Positions 1 to 9,462 of a DNA stretch of 64,000 bases are shown piece after piece. Each line of letters starts with the position of its first letter. Position 1 is the first letter of the stretch. Source of the DNA: Rhodoblastus sp963713695 (GTDB lineage: Bacteria; Pseudomonadota; Alphaproteobacteria; Rhizobiales; Beijerinckiaceae); assembly GCA_963713695.1 (NCBI GenBank), contig CAVQMU010000002.1, forward strand, positions 372,001 through 436,000. Reading direction: 5' to 3'. The notes beneath the pieces are model-generated. The model did not search any database and was not told the DNA's origin. It saw only the letters and a list, made by a program, of their open reading frames with translations. A program made the position numbers and the translations under genes.

Positions 1-1194
1 CGGTCGATCGAGGCCGAGCGTGTCCAGTTCGGAAAACTGGTGCATGAAGCCTTCCTGCGGCGAAACCGACACGACATTGCGGCCGTCGGACAGCAGGATG
101 GGCTGGCGCAATTGCAGGTTCCAATCGCGCAGAGTCAGTTTCTGGCCTTTGTAAGCGGCCAGGGCGAAATCCTTGGACGACAGGAAGGCTTTCGTCGTCG
201 CGGCATCCTTTGCGGCGTCGTGCGAGGCGGCCTCGCCGATCATCCGCGCCGCCGTCCAGGCGTTCATGTCGAGCGCGCTCATGGGACGGGAGAATTTGGC
301 CTCGAAGCGCTGCTGCAATTGGGTCGCGCCCCATTGCTCGTTCGAGGCGTCCCATGACGTGGGAACAAGGCCCGCCGAACCGGCCACGGGGCGCGGGTCC
401 CAGGCGCGATAGGGCAGGTAGGCGGCGAAGACCGCACTCTCGTCGGCGGCCACCAGCACGTCATGGGCGGGAACGTTCTGGGTGAAGGCGGGAATTTGTT
501 TCTGCACGAGGGCGACGCCGCTGTCGGCGCGCCTTGCCCCGCCCGTGTCCTCGAATACCCGCTCCTCGACGATTTTCGCGCCGAAACGCGCCGCCGCATG
601 TTTCAAAGCCTCCGCCCACAAGCGATCTTCCGGATGCGAGCCGAGGACGAGGAACCATTTGCGCCATTGCTTCCAGATCAGATATTGCGCCAGCCCGTCG
701 GCGAGCATGGAGCGTGTCGGCGCGACATGCACGACATTGCCGCGGCAATCCTGTTCGCGCAAAGAATCGTCGGTCGATCCGACGTTGAATATCAATGCTT
801 TGGCGGCGCCGGCGCTGTCGGCGGCCCTGAGCAGGTCCAGCGCCGGGAGATCCGCGAGAATGTAGCGCGCGCCCTGTGCGGTCAGAGCCCCCAGCGCGAC
901 GGCCGCATCCTCGCCGGGCTTGAGCCGCGTGGTCGTCAGCCTGAAACTCTGCCCCAGAAACTCTCCGGTCGCGGAATTGTCGTTCACGCCGATTTGCGCG
1001 CCGGCTTCACCCTCATTGGCGCTCGGCAGTTCGAGCCGCGAAAGCGCGCCGCGAGTCTCCGCGCGACGCACATAGCCGATCTTGATTTCCGCGCTCTCGA
1101 CACCCGGCTTCTCAGCCTTTTCTTCCGCGCGCGGCGCGGTTGAAATCAGACACAGGCCCAGACCGAGCCACTTCAAGAAGCCGGGATTTTGCAA
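1..1194 (-). CDS. PQQ-system ABC substrate-binding protein (partial, C-terminus off the left edge)
   Basis: About 398 codons are open on the minus strand to the window edge, so the C-terminus is missing. The best start is a TTG at 1194, with GAGGAGG about six bases upstream. It is followed by a hydrophobic leader ending near TAPRAEEK, so the product should be periplasmic. The mature part opens with EIKIGYVRR and has the two-lobed layout of branched-chain-type binding proteins. It resembles the binding protein annotated as belonging to PQQ-dependent alcohol dehydrogenase systems (recalled family TIGR03863). It is the last visible gene of a six-gene minus-strand operon and starts 47 bases after the stop of the PqqC-like gene. 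Ligand unknown; the role in alcohol/PQQ metabolism is inferred from family and context. Confidence 0.75.
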   Translation of the reverse strand, partial: MQNPGFLKWLGLGLCLISTAPRAEEKAEKPGVESAEIKIGYVRRAETRGALSRLELPSANEGEAGAQIGVNDNSATGEFLGQSFRLTTTRLKPGEDAAVALGALTAQGARYILADLPALDLLRAADSAGAAKALIFNVGSTDDSLREQDCRGNVVHVAPTRSMLADGLAQYLIWKQWRKWFLVLGSHPEDRLWAEALKHAAARFGAKIVEERVFEDTGGARRADSGVALVQKQIPAFTQNVPAHDVLVAADESAVFAAYLPYRAWDPRPVAGSAGLVPTSWDASNEQWGATQLQQRFEAKFSRPMSALDMNAWTAARMIGEAASHDAAKDAATTKAFLSSKDFALAAYKGQKLTLRDWNLQLRQPILLSDGRNVVSVSPQEGFMHQFSELDTLGLDRP

Positions 1195-1241
1195 AACGCC
1201 TCCTCGCGATTTTTTCGTCGGATCGAATTTCCGGGAGGGGT

Positions 1242-1994
1242 TCACGGTCTGAAAGCGCCGGGTGGAATGTGGCCGGGCGCGACATAGGCGTGATACAGGG
1301 CGTCGAGTTGCGCCCAGAGCATGTTGCACTTGAAGCGCACGGCGTCGATGCAGGCTTCCTGCTCGGCGCGGCTTACGGCGCGGGTCTTGACATAATTGAG
1401 AGCAAATTCCGAATCGCGAGAGGCCTGCGACAGCCGGGTTCGGAAAAAGCCCAGCACATCCTCGCCGATGAAATCGTAATTTTCCAGCATGCCGGAAATG
1501 CGTTCGCGCTGGATTTTCGCGGCGAAAAGTTCGGTCAGCGAGGACGCCACGGCCACCGTCAGCGGCGGATCGAGAACGAAGCGGACATAGGCTTCCACGG
1601 CATAGCGCGTCGCCTGCAGCGCGCCGGCTTTCGAAACCACGTAGCGGCGATCGAGGCCAAGACCGTCGGTCAGGATCAGCCAGCGCTCGATGCCGCCGGG
1701 TTCGTCGCCATGGCCGTCCTGATCGTGCAGACGGTTGATCCAGGCGCGCCGCAATTCGCGACATCTGGCGCGACCCATCAGGGCGGCGTCCTTGCGTGGA
1801 ATGGCCTCCTGATAGCAATAGCGATTGAGCGCCCAGGCCTGGACCTGACCCTTGTTCAATTTGCCGCCGTGCAGCAATTGATGGAACGGATGCTTGTCGT
1901 GATAAAGCTCTTCAGCGACAGCGCGGATCGCGGCCTCGAATTCATCGGGCGGCAGGAGCGGAAGGTTGGCCAGTCGAATTCTTTCCTGTAGCAT
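1242..1994 (-). CDS. pqqC: PqqC-like protein (pyrroloquinoline-quinone synthase family)
   Basis: 250 residues, the normal PqqC length, with ATG preceded by GGGGAG. PqqC catalyses the last ring-closing oxidation of PQQ without a metal or cofactor. Family landmarks are present: YHDKHPFH near residue 31, LNRYCYQEAIPRKDAA from 56, GGIERW from 100, SSLTELFA from 151 and DALYHAYVAPG near the C-terminus. The segment RLHDQDGHG has Gln at about residue 92, where the Klebsiella enzyme, as I recall it, carries catalytic His84. A second position (Klebsiella His154) is Gln162, but that site already varies among alphaproteobacterial PqqC proteins. Family membership is sure. Whether this is the working PQQ synthase or a diverged paralogue devoted to the surrounding importer operon is open. 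Confidence 0.85.
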   Translation of the reverse strand: MLQERIRLANLPLLPPDEFEAAIRAVAEELYHDKHPFHQLLHGGKLNKGQVQAWALNRYCYQEAIPRKDAALMGRARCRELRRAWINRLHDQDGHGDEPGGIERWLILTDGLGLDRRYVVSKAGALQATRYAVEAYVRFVLDPPLTVAVASSLTELFAAKIQRERISGMLENYDFIGEDVLGFFRTRLSQASRDSEFALNYVKTRAVSRAEQEACIDAVRFKCNMLWAQLDALYHAYVAPGHIPPGAFRP

Positions 1995-2025
1995 TGCGTC
2001 TCTCCCCTATGTTGGCGCGGCCGAG

Positions 2026-2763
2026 CTAATGGCCGCCGTTCATTGTGATTGCTTCAGGCTGGCAGGCCTGGTCCTGGATCGCTTGCGCGCGTGCGCGCAA
2101 TTGCGGCATCAGCGAAGCGCGCGCCGCGCGCGGCGCATCGATTTCGAAACTGGCGAGAATGCGCGCCGGCGCGCCGCCCATGAAGACGACCAGATCGGCG
2201 AGCCGCAGGGCGTCATCGACGTCGTGCGAGGCGACGACCATGGTCATGGCGCGCGACGCGAGGTTGGTCGAAAGGTTTTCGCGCAGCCGCTCATGCAGGC
2301 CCCGGTCGAGCGAAGCGAAGGGCTCATCCAGCAACAGCAGATCGGGATTGACGGCAAAGGCGCGCGCCAGCGCGGCGCGTCGCGCCAGGCCGAGCGACAA
2401 TTGGCCGGGGTAATCCTTTTCACGGCCCTTCAGTTCGAACGCGGCTAACAAAGCTTTCAGGGCCTCGTCCGTCAGTTCGGGCGCCACCAGCCGTATGTTT
2501 TGCTCGACATTGCGCCAGGCGAGCAGCCGAGGCTCCTGAAACGCCATTGAAATACGCCCTGCGGGGCGCTCGATGACGCCCAAAAAATCCCGGTCGAGGC
2601 CGGCGATCATTCGCAGCAAGGAAGATTTGCCGCAGCCCGACGGGCCGAGCAGCGCTGTCACCGAGCCCGTCTTGAGCCGCAGCGTGAAATTGTCGAACAC
2701 TTTTCGCGCGCCGCCGTCCGCCAGCCGAAAGGTTTTTTGCGCTATGGAGACGTCAAGATGCAT
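2026..2763 (-). CDS. ABC transporter ATP-binding protein, NitT/TauT (SsuB/TauB) type
   Basis: 245 residues. Walker A is GPSGCGKSS near residue 40, and Walker B is LLLLDEPFASLD near 160 with the SLGLARRAALARA region just upstream. The ABC signature therefore reads LSLGLARR instead of the usual LSGGQ, as in several SsuB/TauB-like ATPases. It energises import through the permease encoded directly upstream. The start overlaps the permease stop by 11 bases, which implies translational coupling. The PqqC-like gene follows after 31 bases. Substrate class (sulfonate, nitrate, pyrimidine precursor or other small anion) cannot be read from the ATPase. Confidence 0.9.
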   Translation of the reverse strand: MHLDVSIAQKTFRLADGGARKVFDNFTLRLKTGSVTALLGPSGCGKSSLLRMIAGLDRDFLGVIERPAGRISMAFQEPRLLAWRNVEQNIRLVAPELTDEALKALLAAFELKGREKDYPGQLSLGLARRAALARAFAVNPDLLLLDEPFASLDRGLHERLRENLSTNLASRAMTMVVASHDVDDALRLADLVVFMGGAPARILASFEIDAPRAARASLMPQLRARAQAIQDQACQPEAITMNGGH

Positions 2764-3490
2764 GGCGGCGCCACCATGAGGCTGAGCGCTCGGCAGGGCG
2801 CAGGACCAGGGATTCGATCCCGATCATCAGCGCGACGAAAGGCGCGACGTAAGCTTGCAGCAGCGGCAGGTCGAATTGCTGGAACGCCATGCCCATTTTG
2901 AAGCCGACGCCATTCGGGCGGCCAAGAATTTCGATGACCAGCACGATCTTCCAGACCATCGCGAGACCGCCGCGCGCGCTTGCCGCGAAATAGGGCGCCA
3001 ATTGCGGCGCCAGGACGTGCCGCCAGCGCCGCCAACGCGGCAGCACGAAGACCTGCGCCATATCGTCCAGGCCGGAATCGAGCGCGCGTGCGCCCTCGCG
3101 CATGGTCACGACCGTGGTCGGAATCTTGTTCAGCGTGACCGCCGCCAGGACCGCGGCTTCCGTCAGCCCCACCCAGATATAAGCGTAGATGATCACCACC
3201 AGGGCCGGCGTATTCAGCGCGATGACCAGCCAGGGATCGATCAGTCTGTCGAGCGCCTGCGAGCGTCCCAAAGCCAGGCCGAGCGCCGAGCCGACAAGCA
3301 TGCCGAGACTGAAGCCGGCAAGCGCGCGCGCCAGCGTCACGGCAAATTCGAACGGCATGTCGCCCGAGCGGATTTCCTTGACGATGGCCGTCAGCGTCGC
3401 GTCGGGGCCAACCAGATAATGCGCGCCGAGCGCCATGGCGGCGATCTGCCAGATCGCGACGAACAGGCAGAGGGAAAAAAATCTGCTCAC
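2753..3490 (-). CDS. ABC transporter permease, NitT/TauT (SsuC/TauC) type
   Basis: 245 residues with about six hydrophobic spans. The BPD_transp_1 EAA-type loop lies around ALDSGLDDMAQVFVLPRWRR near residue 135. The start is GTG at 3490 without a convincing ribosome site, so the N-terminus is uncertain by a few residues; no better in-frame start is visible after the upstream stop. It lies 36 bases after the binding-protein gene and overlaps the ATPase gene. It forms the membrane channel of the importer encoded here. The substrate is unknown, but its placement between MxaJ-like and PqqC-like genes suggests a link to quinoprotein alcohol oxidation. Confidence 0.9.
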   Translation of the reverse strand: MSRFFSLCLFVAIWQIAAMALGAHYLVGPDATLTAIVKEIRSGDMPFEFAVTLARALAGFSLGMLVGSALGLALGRSQALDRLIDPWLVIALNTPALVVIIYAYIWVGLTEAAVLAAVTLNKIPTTVVTMREGARALDSGLDDMAQVFVLPRWRRWRHVLAPQLAPYFAASARGGLAMVWKIVLVIEILGRPNGVGFKMGMAFQQFDLPLLQAYVAPFVALMIGIESLVLRPAERSASWWRRHAS

Positions 3491-3526
3491 GGCGTCGCCA
3501 CGGCGTTTGGTTTCGCCGCGGAATTG

Positions 3527-4525
3527 TCAAGCGACGCGTCTTTCCCCGCGGGGCCGCGATAAAACACGCCGGAATTCGAGCGTCTGGGCCGAGCCGACCA
3601 AAGGCTCGCCGCCAAGTTTCGCCAGCACCTGGTAAATCGCGGCGGCGTCGGCTTCTTCGGCGCCGATTGGGCGCGAATGAATTCCTTCTGCGTAGCGGCG
3701 GCGATAGATCGCCAGAGTCGCCGGGTCCCTCGCGTCGATCAGCGGCGCGATCTTGGCGAAAGCCTCGTCATCCCCAGCGATCATATGTCTGGCTTTGCGG
3801 GTGATCTCCAGGAAGCGTTCCAGCACGTCCTTGTGAGCGGCGGCGAAGCTCTCATCGAACACATAGCCGCCGACGGAAATGGGCCCCTTGGCGCCGAGCT
3901 GACGCTCGACCTCGGCCATGTCGATCGCGCGCGCGAAGCCCCGGCCTTCGAGCGAGGCGCAATAGGTCCAGAACTCCAGCGCGGCGTCGATTTCGCCTTG
4001 GCCCAGCTTTTCGGCCAGCAGCGGCGGGGCGCCGAAGACGACGGTCGATTGGGTCTTGAGATCGACCCCCTGTTGCAGCGCCCAGGCTTGCAGCAACAGC
4101 CAGCTCTTATCCAGCGGACCGCCCGCGACGCCTAATTTCTTGCCGACAAGATCGGCCGGCGAATTGAGTTTCGCGCCCGCCTTGGCCATGACCGCGCCAA
4201 GCGTCGAGGATTGCGGGTAGAAGACGAGCTTGTGGCCAAGGCCGCGCTCGCGCGCCGCCCAAAGCCAATCCGAAAGGATCATGTCTGCGCCGCCGCCGAT
4301 CAGCGCGATTTTCCCCGCCTCGGTCGAGGCGAGTTGCGTCACTTCAAGCTCCAGATCCGCCTTGACGTCAAGGCCATAGGCTTTCACGACCGCCAGTTCC
4401 CAGGCGAAAGTGCCTCCGGCCAGGGCGGTGACGCGCAGATGATCGGCGGCCTGCGCGGCGGGCGGCAGAGCCAGGGCGGAAAGCAAAGCCAATGAAGTCC
4501 GCAGGCGTGTGAATTCTTTTCGCAT
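3527..4525 (-). CDS. ABC transporter substrate-binding protein, NitT/TauT family
   Basis: 332 residues from ATG 4525 (MRKEFTRL), chosen because it opens a clean signal peptide (hydrophobic core LALLSALALPPAAQAA) and the open frame upstream has no leader. The mature protein begins DHLRVTALAGGTFAWELAV and contains the NitT/TauT-type features GKIALIGGGADMILSDW and GKKLGVAGGPLDKSWLLLQA. It should deliver a small anionic or aromatic ligand to the downstream permease. It begins 57 bases after the MxaJ-like gene, so the operon carries at least two different binding proteins (three with the gene at the left edge). Confidence 0.88.
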   Translation of the reverse strand: MRKEFTRLRTSLALLSALALPPAAQAADHLRVTALAGGTFAWELAVVKAYGLDVKADLELEVTQLASTEAGKIALIGGGADMILSDWLWAARERGLGHKLVFYPQSSTLGAVMAKAGAKLNSPADLVGKKLGVAGGPLDKSWLLLQAWALQQGVDLKTQSTVVFGAPPLLAEKLGQGEIDAALEFWTYCASLEGRGFARAIDMAEVERQLGAKGPISVGGYVFDESFAAAHKDVLERFLEITRKARHMIAGDDEAFAKIAPLIDARDPATLAIYRRRYAEGIHSRPIGAEEADAAAIYQVLAKLGGEPLVGSAQTLEFRRVLSRPRGERRVA

Positions 4526-4581
4526 TGTGCAAAACCAAGGCTCGGACTGCGGAACGGATTGGCGGGCGGAAGATGAATTGG

Positions 4582-5529
4582 TCAGTCCTGCGGCGGGGCC
4601 CGCCAGGCGATGCCATAGGCCGCGAAAATGCGCTGCATTTCGCCTGAACTCTTCAGCTCGGAGACACCCTTGTCGATCGCCTCTCCAAGCTCGATATCGT
4701 CGACTTTGACGGCGCCGCCGATCGTCCATTCGCGCGCCATCCAATATTTCGGATAGACGATGCTGACGGGACGCGAGACGCTGTGCGCGAGATTTTCGAC
4801 CATCGCCGCCTCGCCATAAAAGGCCGCGACCTCGCCGTTTTGATAGGCCGTCGCCGCTTTCGCCACGCCCTTGAAATGCACCACGCGGTCGATCAGCTTG
4901 TGATCGCGCGCCGAGAGCAGAATGATGTCCGATAAAGTCCCGCCCTCGACGGCGACTTTTTCCGTCTCGAACAGAGCAAAATCTCTTGCGCTGTCAGCCA
5001 TGGCCGGATCGACGGCCATGGCCAGGCCTTCCGTGTGATAGGGAGAGACAAGCTTGATCTTGTCATTTGTCGCTTCGATCTGCTTGTCGCAGGGGACGTG
5101 CAGCATGACGTCGCCCGGCTTCGTGCCCAGAAGCGAGCCGCGCCACACGCCATTGCGCAGATCGTCGCCGATATCGTCTTCAGCGCGCAGTTCGAGATAA
5201 TCGACTTTGAGTCCAAGCTGCCTCGCCAGGGCGGCTCCAATATCGACATCGATGCCCTTCAGCTTGCCGTCTTCCTGCCAGGACCACGGCTTGTAATTCT
5301 GGTAAATGGTGACGCGCAACTGCCCCGCTTGCTTGATCGCCTCCAGGGATCGCGCCTTCGCCGGGGAACCCGCAAGAGGCGCAAACGCCAGGGTCGAAAG
5401 AAAGACCGCGACGATGCGCGCCGAAGCTTGTCGAAGCGCCAATGTGAACGGACGCGGGTTCCCGGAAGAACTCGCTGCGTGGCGGTCGCGAGTCACGTCG
5501 AGCTGTGGCAAATGCTGTTCAGAAACCAT
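4582..5529 (-). CDS. MxaJ/XoxJ-like quinoprotein-dehydrogenase-associated binding protein
   Basis: 315 residues. A long N-terminal region of about 40 residues precedes a hydrophobic leader (IVAVFLSTLAFAPLAG), so translation may really start further in. The mature part has LRVTIYQNYKPWSWQEDGKLKGIDVDI and continues as a type-2 periplasmic binding fold, with GDVMLHVPCDKQ and YWMAREWTIGG. This matches the family of ABC-like binding proteins that accompany PQQ methanol/alcohol dehydrogenases (MxaJ, XoxJ; recalled TIGR03871). Such proteins are thought to help mature or activate the dehydrogenase, not to feed a transporter. First gene of the operon; its promoter should lie between 5530 and 5796. Confidence 0.85.
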   Translation of the reverse strand: MVSEQHLPQLDVTRDRHAASSSGNPRPFTLALRQASARIVAVFLSTLAFAPLAGSPAKARSLEAIKQAGQLRVTIYQNYKPWSWQEDGKLKGIDVDIGAALARQLGLKVDYLELRAEDDIGDDLRNGVWRGSLLGTKPGDVMLHVPCDKQIEATNDKIKLVSPYHTEGLAMAVDPAMADSARDFALFETEKVAVEGGTLSDIILLSARDHKLIDRVVHFKGVAKAATAYQNGEVAAFYGEAAMVENLAHSVSRPVSIVYPKYWMAREWTIGGAVKVDDIELGEAIDKGVSELKSSGEMQRIFAAYGIAWRAPPQD

Positions 5530-5796
5530 TGTCGCCCTCGATCTGATTAAACGAGCGCGCGCTCCAGGCGCGGCCGTCTTGACCGAAAACGAAAATGAGG
5601 GAATGGGAAGAAGAATGGGTCAGCCGAACCCATAAAATTTGTCAGCCAAATCTCATCTCGGTCGGAAGAGGCTAACGCAGGGGGCGGGCCTTGGCGTCTT
5701 GGTCCGGCCTCCGCTGCAAGCCCGACCTGCGGCCTGCCGCCGCAATCCGCCGTCCTGCCATCCGCGTGCGGGGAGAGGGGCGTTCGCCGCCGCTCC

Positions 5797-8700
5797 TCAG
5801 CCCTGAGGCAACTTCTCGGCCACCAGTTTCGCCACGGCGGGATAATCGATTTTGCCGGAGCCGAGCAGCGGCAGTTTTTCGACTGCCAGCACCTGTGCTG
5901 GGCAACATCAGTTCAGACGCGCCCTGCGCCTTGGCGACAGCCATGAAGTCGCGCGCGCGTCGCCGAAACTTCCTCGGTGCAGAGGATCATGCGCTCGCCC
6001 TTGCGCGGATCGGGCTGGGCCACCACCGCCACGCGGGCGCCCGGCCAGCAGACGCCGGCGAGATTTTCCACCGCCGCCAGCGAGATCATCTCGCCGCCGA
6101 TCTTGGCGAAGCGCTTGGCGCGTCCCTTGATCGCGACAAAACCCTGCGCGTCGATGGCGACGATGTCGCCGGTGTCGTGCCAGCCGTCCAGGGGGCTGCT
6201 CCAGAACGCCTGGGTTTTCTGCGCGGAAATAGCCGAGCATGATGTTGGGTCCGCGCACATGCAGGCGCGCGCCCTCGTCGATGCCCGCAACCGTTTCGAG
6301 CCGCGTCTCTATGCCCGGCATGATGCGCCCGACCGTGCCGAAGCGGTTGAACATCGGCGTGTTCAGGGCCAGCACCGGCGCTGTTTCGGTGACGCCATAG
6401 CCTTCGAGAATGCGCAGGCCGAATTTTTCGGCGTAGAGGCGGCGCGTCGCCTCCTTCACCGCCTCCGCGCCGGCGATGATGTAGCGCAGCGAGCGCAGGT
6501 CATAGGGGTGCGCCGAACGCGCATAGCCCGTGAGCAAGGTGTCGGTGCCGAACAGTATGGTGGCGTTCGAGCCGTAGATCAGTTCCGGCACGATGCGATA
6601 GTGCAGGGGTGACGGGTAGAGATAGATCGGCACGCCGGAAACCAGCGGCAGCAGGAAGCCGCCTGTCAGCCCAAAGGAGTGGAAGATCGGCAGGACGTTG
6701 AACACTTTGTCCTGCCGCCCGAAATCGATGCGTGACGCCGCCTGGGCGACATTGGACAGGATGTTGCGGTGGGAGAGCGCGACGCCCTTGGGCACGCCTT
6801 CCGAGCCCGAGGTGAAGAGGATGGCGGCGCAATCGTCCGGTTTCGCCGGGCAGATCGCCTCGCGGGCGTGGAAGAAGGCGCGCAGCTTGTCGAAGCCGGA
6901 AATGGCGCCGGCCACGTCTTCCAGATAGATGAAGCCGATGCTTTCGCCGAGCCGCTCGACCAGCGGCTGCAGCTTGGCCTTTTCGATGAAGCTTCGCGAC
7001 GTCACGATTTTATCCACCTTGGCCGCGGCGCAGGCCGCGAGGATATTGGCGGCGCCGGAAGTGAAATTGATCATGGCCGGTGGACGGTTGGCCGAGATCA
7101 GGCCGAGCAGGGCGGCGCCCGCGGCGTTGGCATTGGGCATCATCAATCCGACCGGCTGGCCCTCGGGCGCGAGGCCTTCAGCTTTTCGCCGAGGACGCGC
7201 GCGCCGATCAGCAGCTTGCGGTAGTGAGCATTCGCCGGAAGCGGGTCTTCGAGTGCCGATGCGCGACAGGCCGTGTTTGCGCGCGGCTCCGGCGACGGCG
7301 GCGAAGATCGTCATGTTGGCGTCGGTGGTGCGGAAGATCAGGTCGGACATGATCTGGTAGAGCGCAAGCGCCTGCCGCCATGCGCCGCGCCTTGCCGCGC
7401 AGGGCGTCGTCGACTTTCAGTTCGATCGGCTCGAGGATGGTGACGTCGACCTTGGTGAACCAGCGGCGCGGCGCCTGTTCGCGCGACAGGCGCGAAAAAA
7501 TCGTGGCTTCCAGGCCGTCGATGCGCACCGGCACGATCTTGCGCGCCGGATTTTTCGGCGATCAGGCCGGCGCCGTCATAGACCTTCATCAGGCTGCCGG
7601 TGACGGTCAGGCGTCCCTCGGGGAAGATGATCAGGCGTTTCGCCGTTCTTGACGGCGTTGATCAGGCGAGCGCGTCGCCATGCGGCTTGCGTCGGATCGA
7701 GCGGATAGGCGCGGGCGAGATTGCAGGAAGGGCTTGACCCACCAGCGCCTGGCGATGCCGGAGTCGATGGCGAAGACAGGGTCGCCGTCGATCAGGGCGA
7801 GGGCCAAGGCCGCGTCGAGGAAGCTCACATGGTTCAGGGCGAAAATGGCGTTTGGCGCCGGCCTTGGCGAGATTGTCGCGGCCGCGCACCTCGAGCCGAT
7901 AGAAGGCGCGGAACAGGATCGACAGGAAGTCCTGCAGCGGGTTGGTCGGCAAGCTTCCTGAACATCCAGATGGCGCCGACCGAGGCAGGCGAAGAGCGGA
8001 TGAGCGCGAAGGCGCCGGCGAGGTCGAGGCCCGCGGCCTGCAGGCCGGCGATAACCAGCGCGCCGCCGACCATGAAGGCGGCGTTGAGCACGTTGATCGC
8101 GCCGACGATGCGGGCGCGCTTTTCGATCGGCGCCCAGGCCTGCGCCGCCGAAAAGCTGGGAACGGCGAGAACGCCGCCCGCGAACGCCAGGCCGCACGAG
8201 ATCGACGCCGACGCGCCAGGCTGCGGGCATGGCGAAGAAGTTGCGCCAAATCGCTTGCGCCTGTCGCGGGCGGAAGTCCATGCAGCGGTCCAGGCGAGAT
8301 CGGCGGCGAAAAGGCCCATGACCAGCGTCGCCACGGGGGCGGGCAGCAGGATGATGCGGCCGCTGCACAGGAAGGAGCCGAAGGCCGAGCCGAGCGCCAC
8401 GGCGATGGCGAAGGCGCCGAGATAGAGGCTGACCGCCATCTCGTCGCCGCCGAGCTGCCATTTCACCATCGGCGGCAGGAGCGAGAGCGTGATCGCGCCG
8501 AACATCCAGAACAGGCTGACCATGACGCCGGCGCGCCAGAGCCGCGCATCGGCCCAGAGGTCGGACAGGAGATGACCGGTCGAACGGAAGATATTGGCCT
8601 CGATGCGGAGATCGGGCGCGCCTTCGCCGGTCGGCGGGATGAAGAGGCTCGCGCCGTAGCAGAGCGCGGCGACGAGCGATCATGGCGAGCGGCGAAATGC

Positions 8701-9210
8701 AAGGGATTGCCGCCCTCGCGCGAGGCGAAGCCGCCGGCCATCGTGCCGAGCAGGATGGCGACGAAGGTCGCGCCCTCGATCAGGGCGTTGCCGGCCGGGC
8801 AATTCGTCGCGGTGCAGATGGTCGGGCAGGATGCCGTATTTGATCGGGCCGAACAGCGCCGAGATGACGCCGAACATGAAGAGGGCGACAAACAGCGATG
8901 GGCGTGGATTGCAGCGCGAAGCCCGCGACCGCGACGGCCGCCGCGCCGAATTCCGCCAGTTTGAGCCTTTGCGCGATCAAGGCCTTGTCGAAGCGGTCGG
9001 CCATTTCGCCGCCGAGGCCGGAAAGGAGGAAGAAGGGCAGGATGAAGACGCCGCCGGCCAGCGTCACTAGCGATTTCGCCGCCATCGCCGCGGCATCTTG
9101 TACATGATCAGGAAAACCAGGGCGTTCTTCAGGAAATTATCGTTGAAGGCCGAAAGGAATTGCGTCCAGAACAGCGGCGCGAAACGCCTTTGGGCAAGCA
9201 GCGAAAACAT
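5797..9210 (-). pseudogene. aas: aas: acyl-ACP synthetase / 2-acyl-glycerophosphoethanolamine acyltransferase with MFS flippase domain, multiply frame-broken
   Basis: The span (3,414 bases, about 1,137 codons) equals a normal fused Aas. From ATG 9210 (MFSLLAQRRFAPLFWTQF, ribosome site GGAG) the pieces read in order: an LplT-like MFS transporter (to about 7990), a PlsC acyltransferase with NHVSFLDA near 7820, and an AMP-binding ligase with LFTSGSEGVPKG near 6810 and GYGVTETAP near 6390. It ends at TGA 5797-5799 after VEKLPLLGSGKIDYP. Aas recycles lyso-phospholipids by flipping and re-acylating them. At least ten reading-frame changes are needed. I found no in-frame nonsense codon inside a correctly framed piece, and breaks I checked (near 9080, 8895, 8815, 8690) are each cured by removing one or two bases. 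Real decay cannot be excluded, but insertion errors are the simpler reading. Confidence 0.8.
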
Positions 9211-9353
9211 GGCGATCTCCAGAAACGGCTGAACATGCACGCCCAGACGCAAACAAAGAATTGACGTTCCCGAACGAGCTCCGTCTTACGCGGCGGCTGC
9301 GACGGCAGCACATGCGCGCCAAGGATGGTTTGAAAATGGCGGCCCCGGTGATA

Positions 9354-9425
9354 TGAACGTCGTTCACATGCCAATTGTTAGCGCAGACATGAACATTGTT
9401 CAAGCTAATATTTGAACGATGTTCA
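9354..9425. promoter_or_regulatory. Three TetR-type operator palindromes between aas and tetR
   Basis: Three 13-bp inverted repeats share the pattern TGAAC-RNY-GTTCA: TGAACGTCGTTCA at 9354-9366, TGAACATTGTTCA at 9390-9402 and TGAACGATGTTCA at 9413-9425. Centre spacings are 36 and 23 bp. They fill the divergent intergenic region between aas (start 9210) and the TetR gene (start 9463). They are most simply read as binding sites for that regulator controlling both promoters. The palindromes are seen directly; the regulator assignment is inference. Confidence 0.75.
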
Positions 9426-9462
9426 AAAAAGCGATCGTCAGGGTTAGGGGCAGGCTTGGGCG

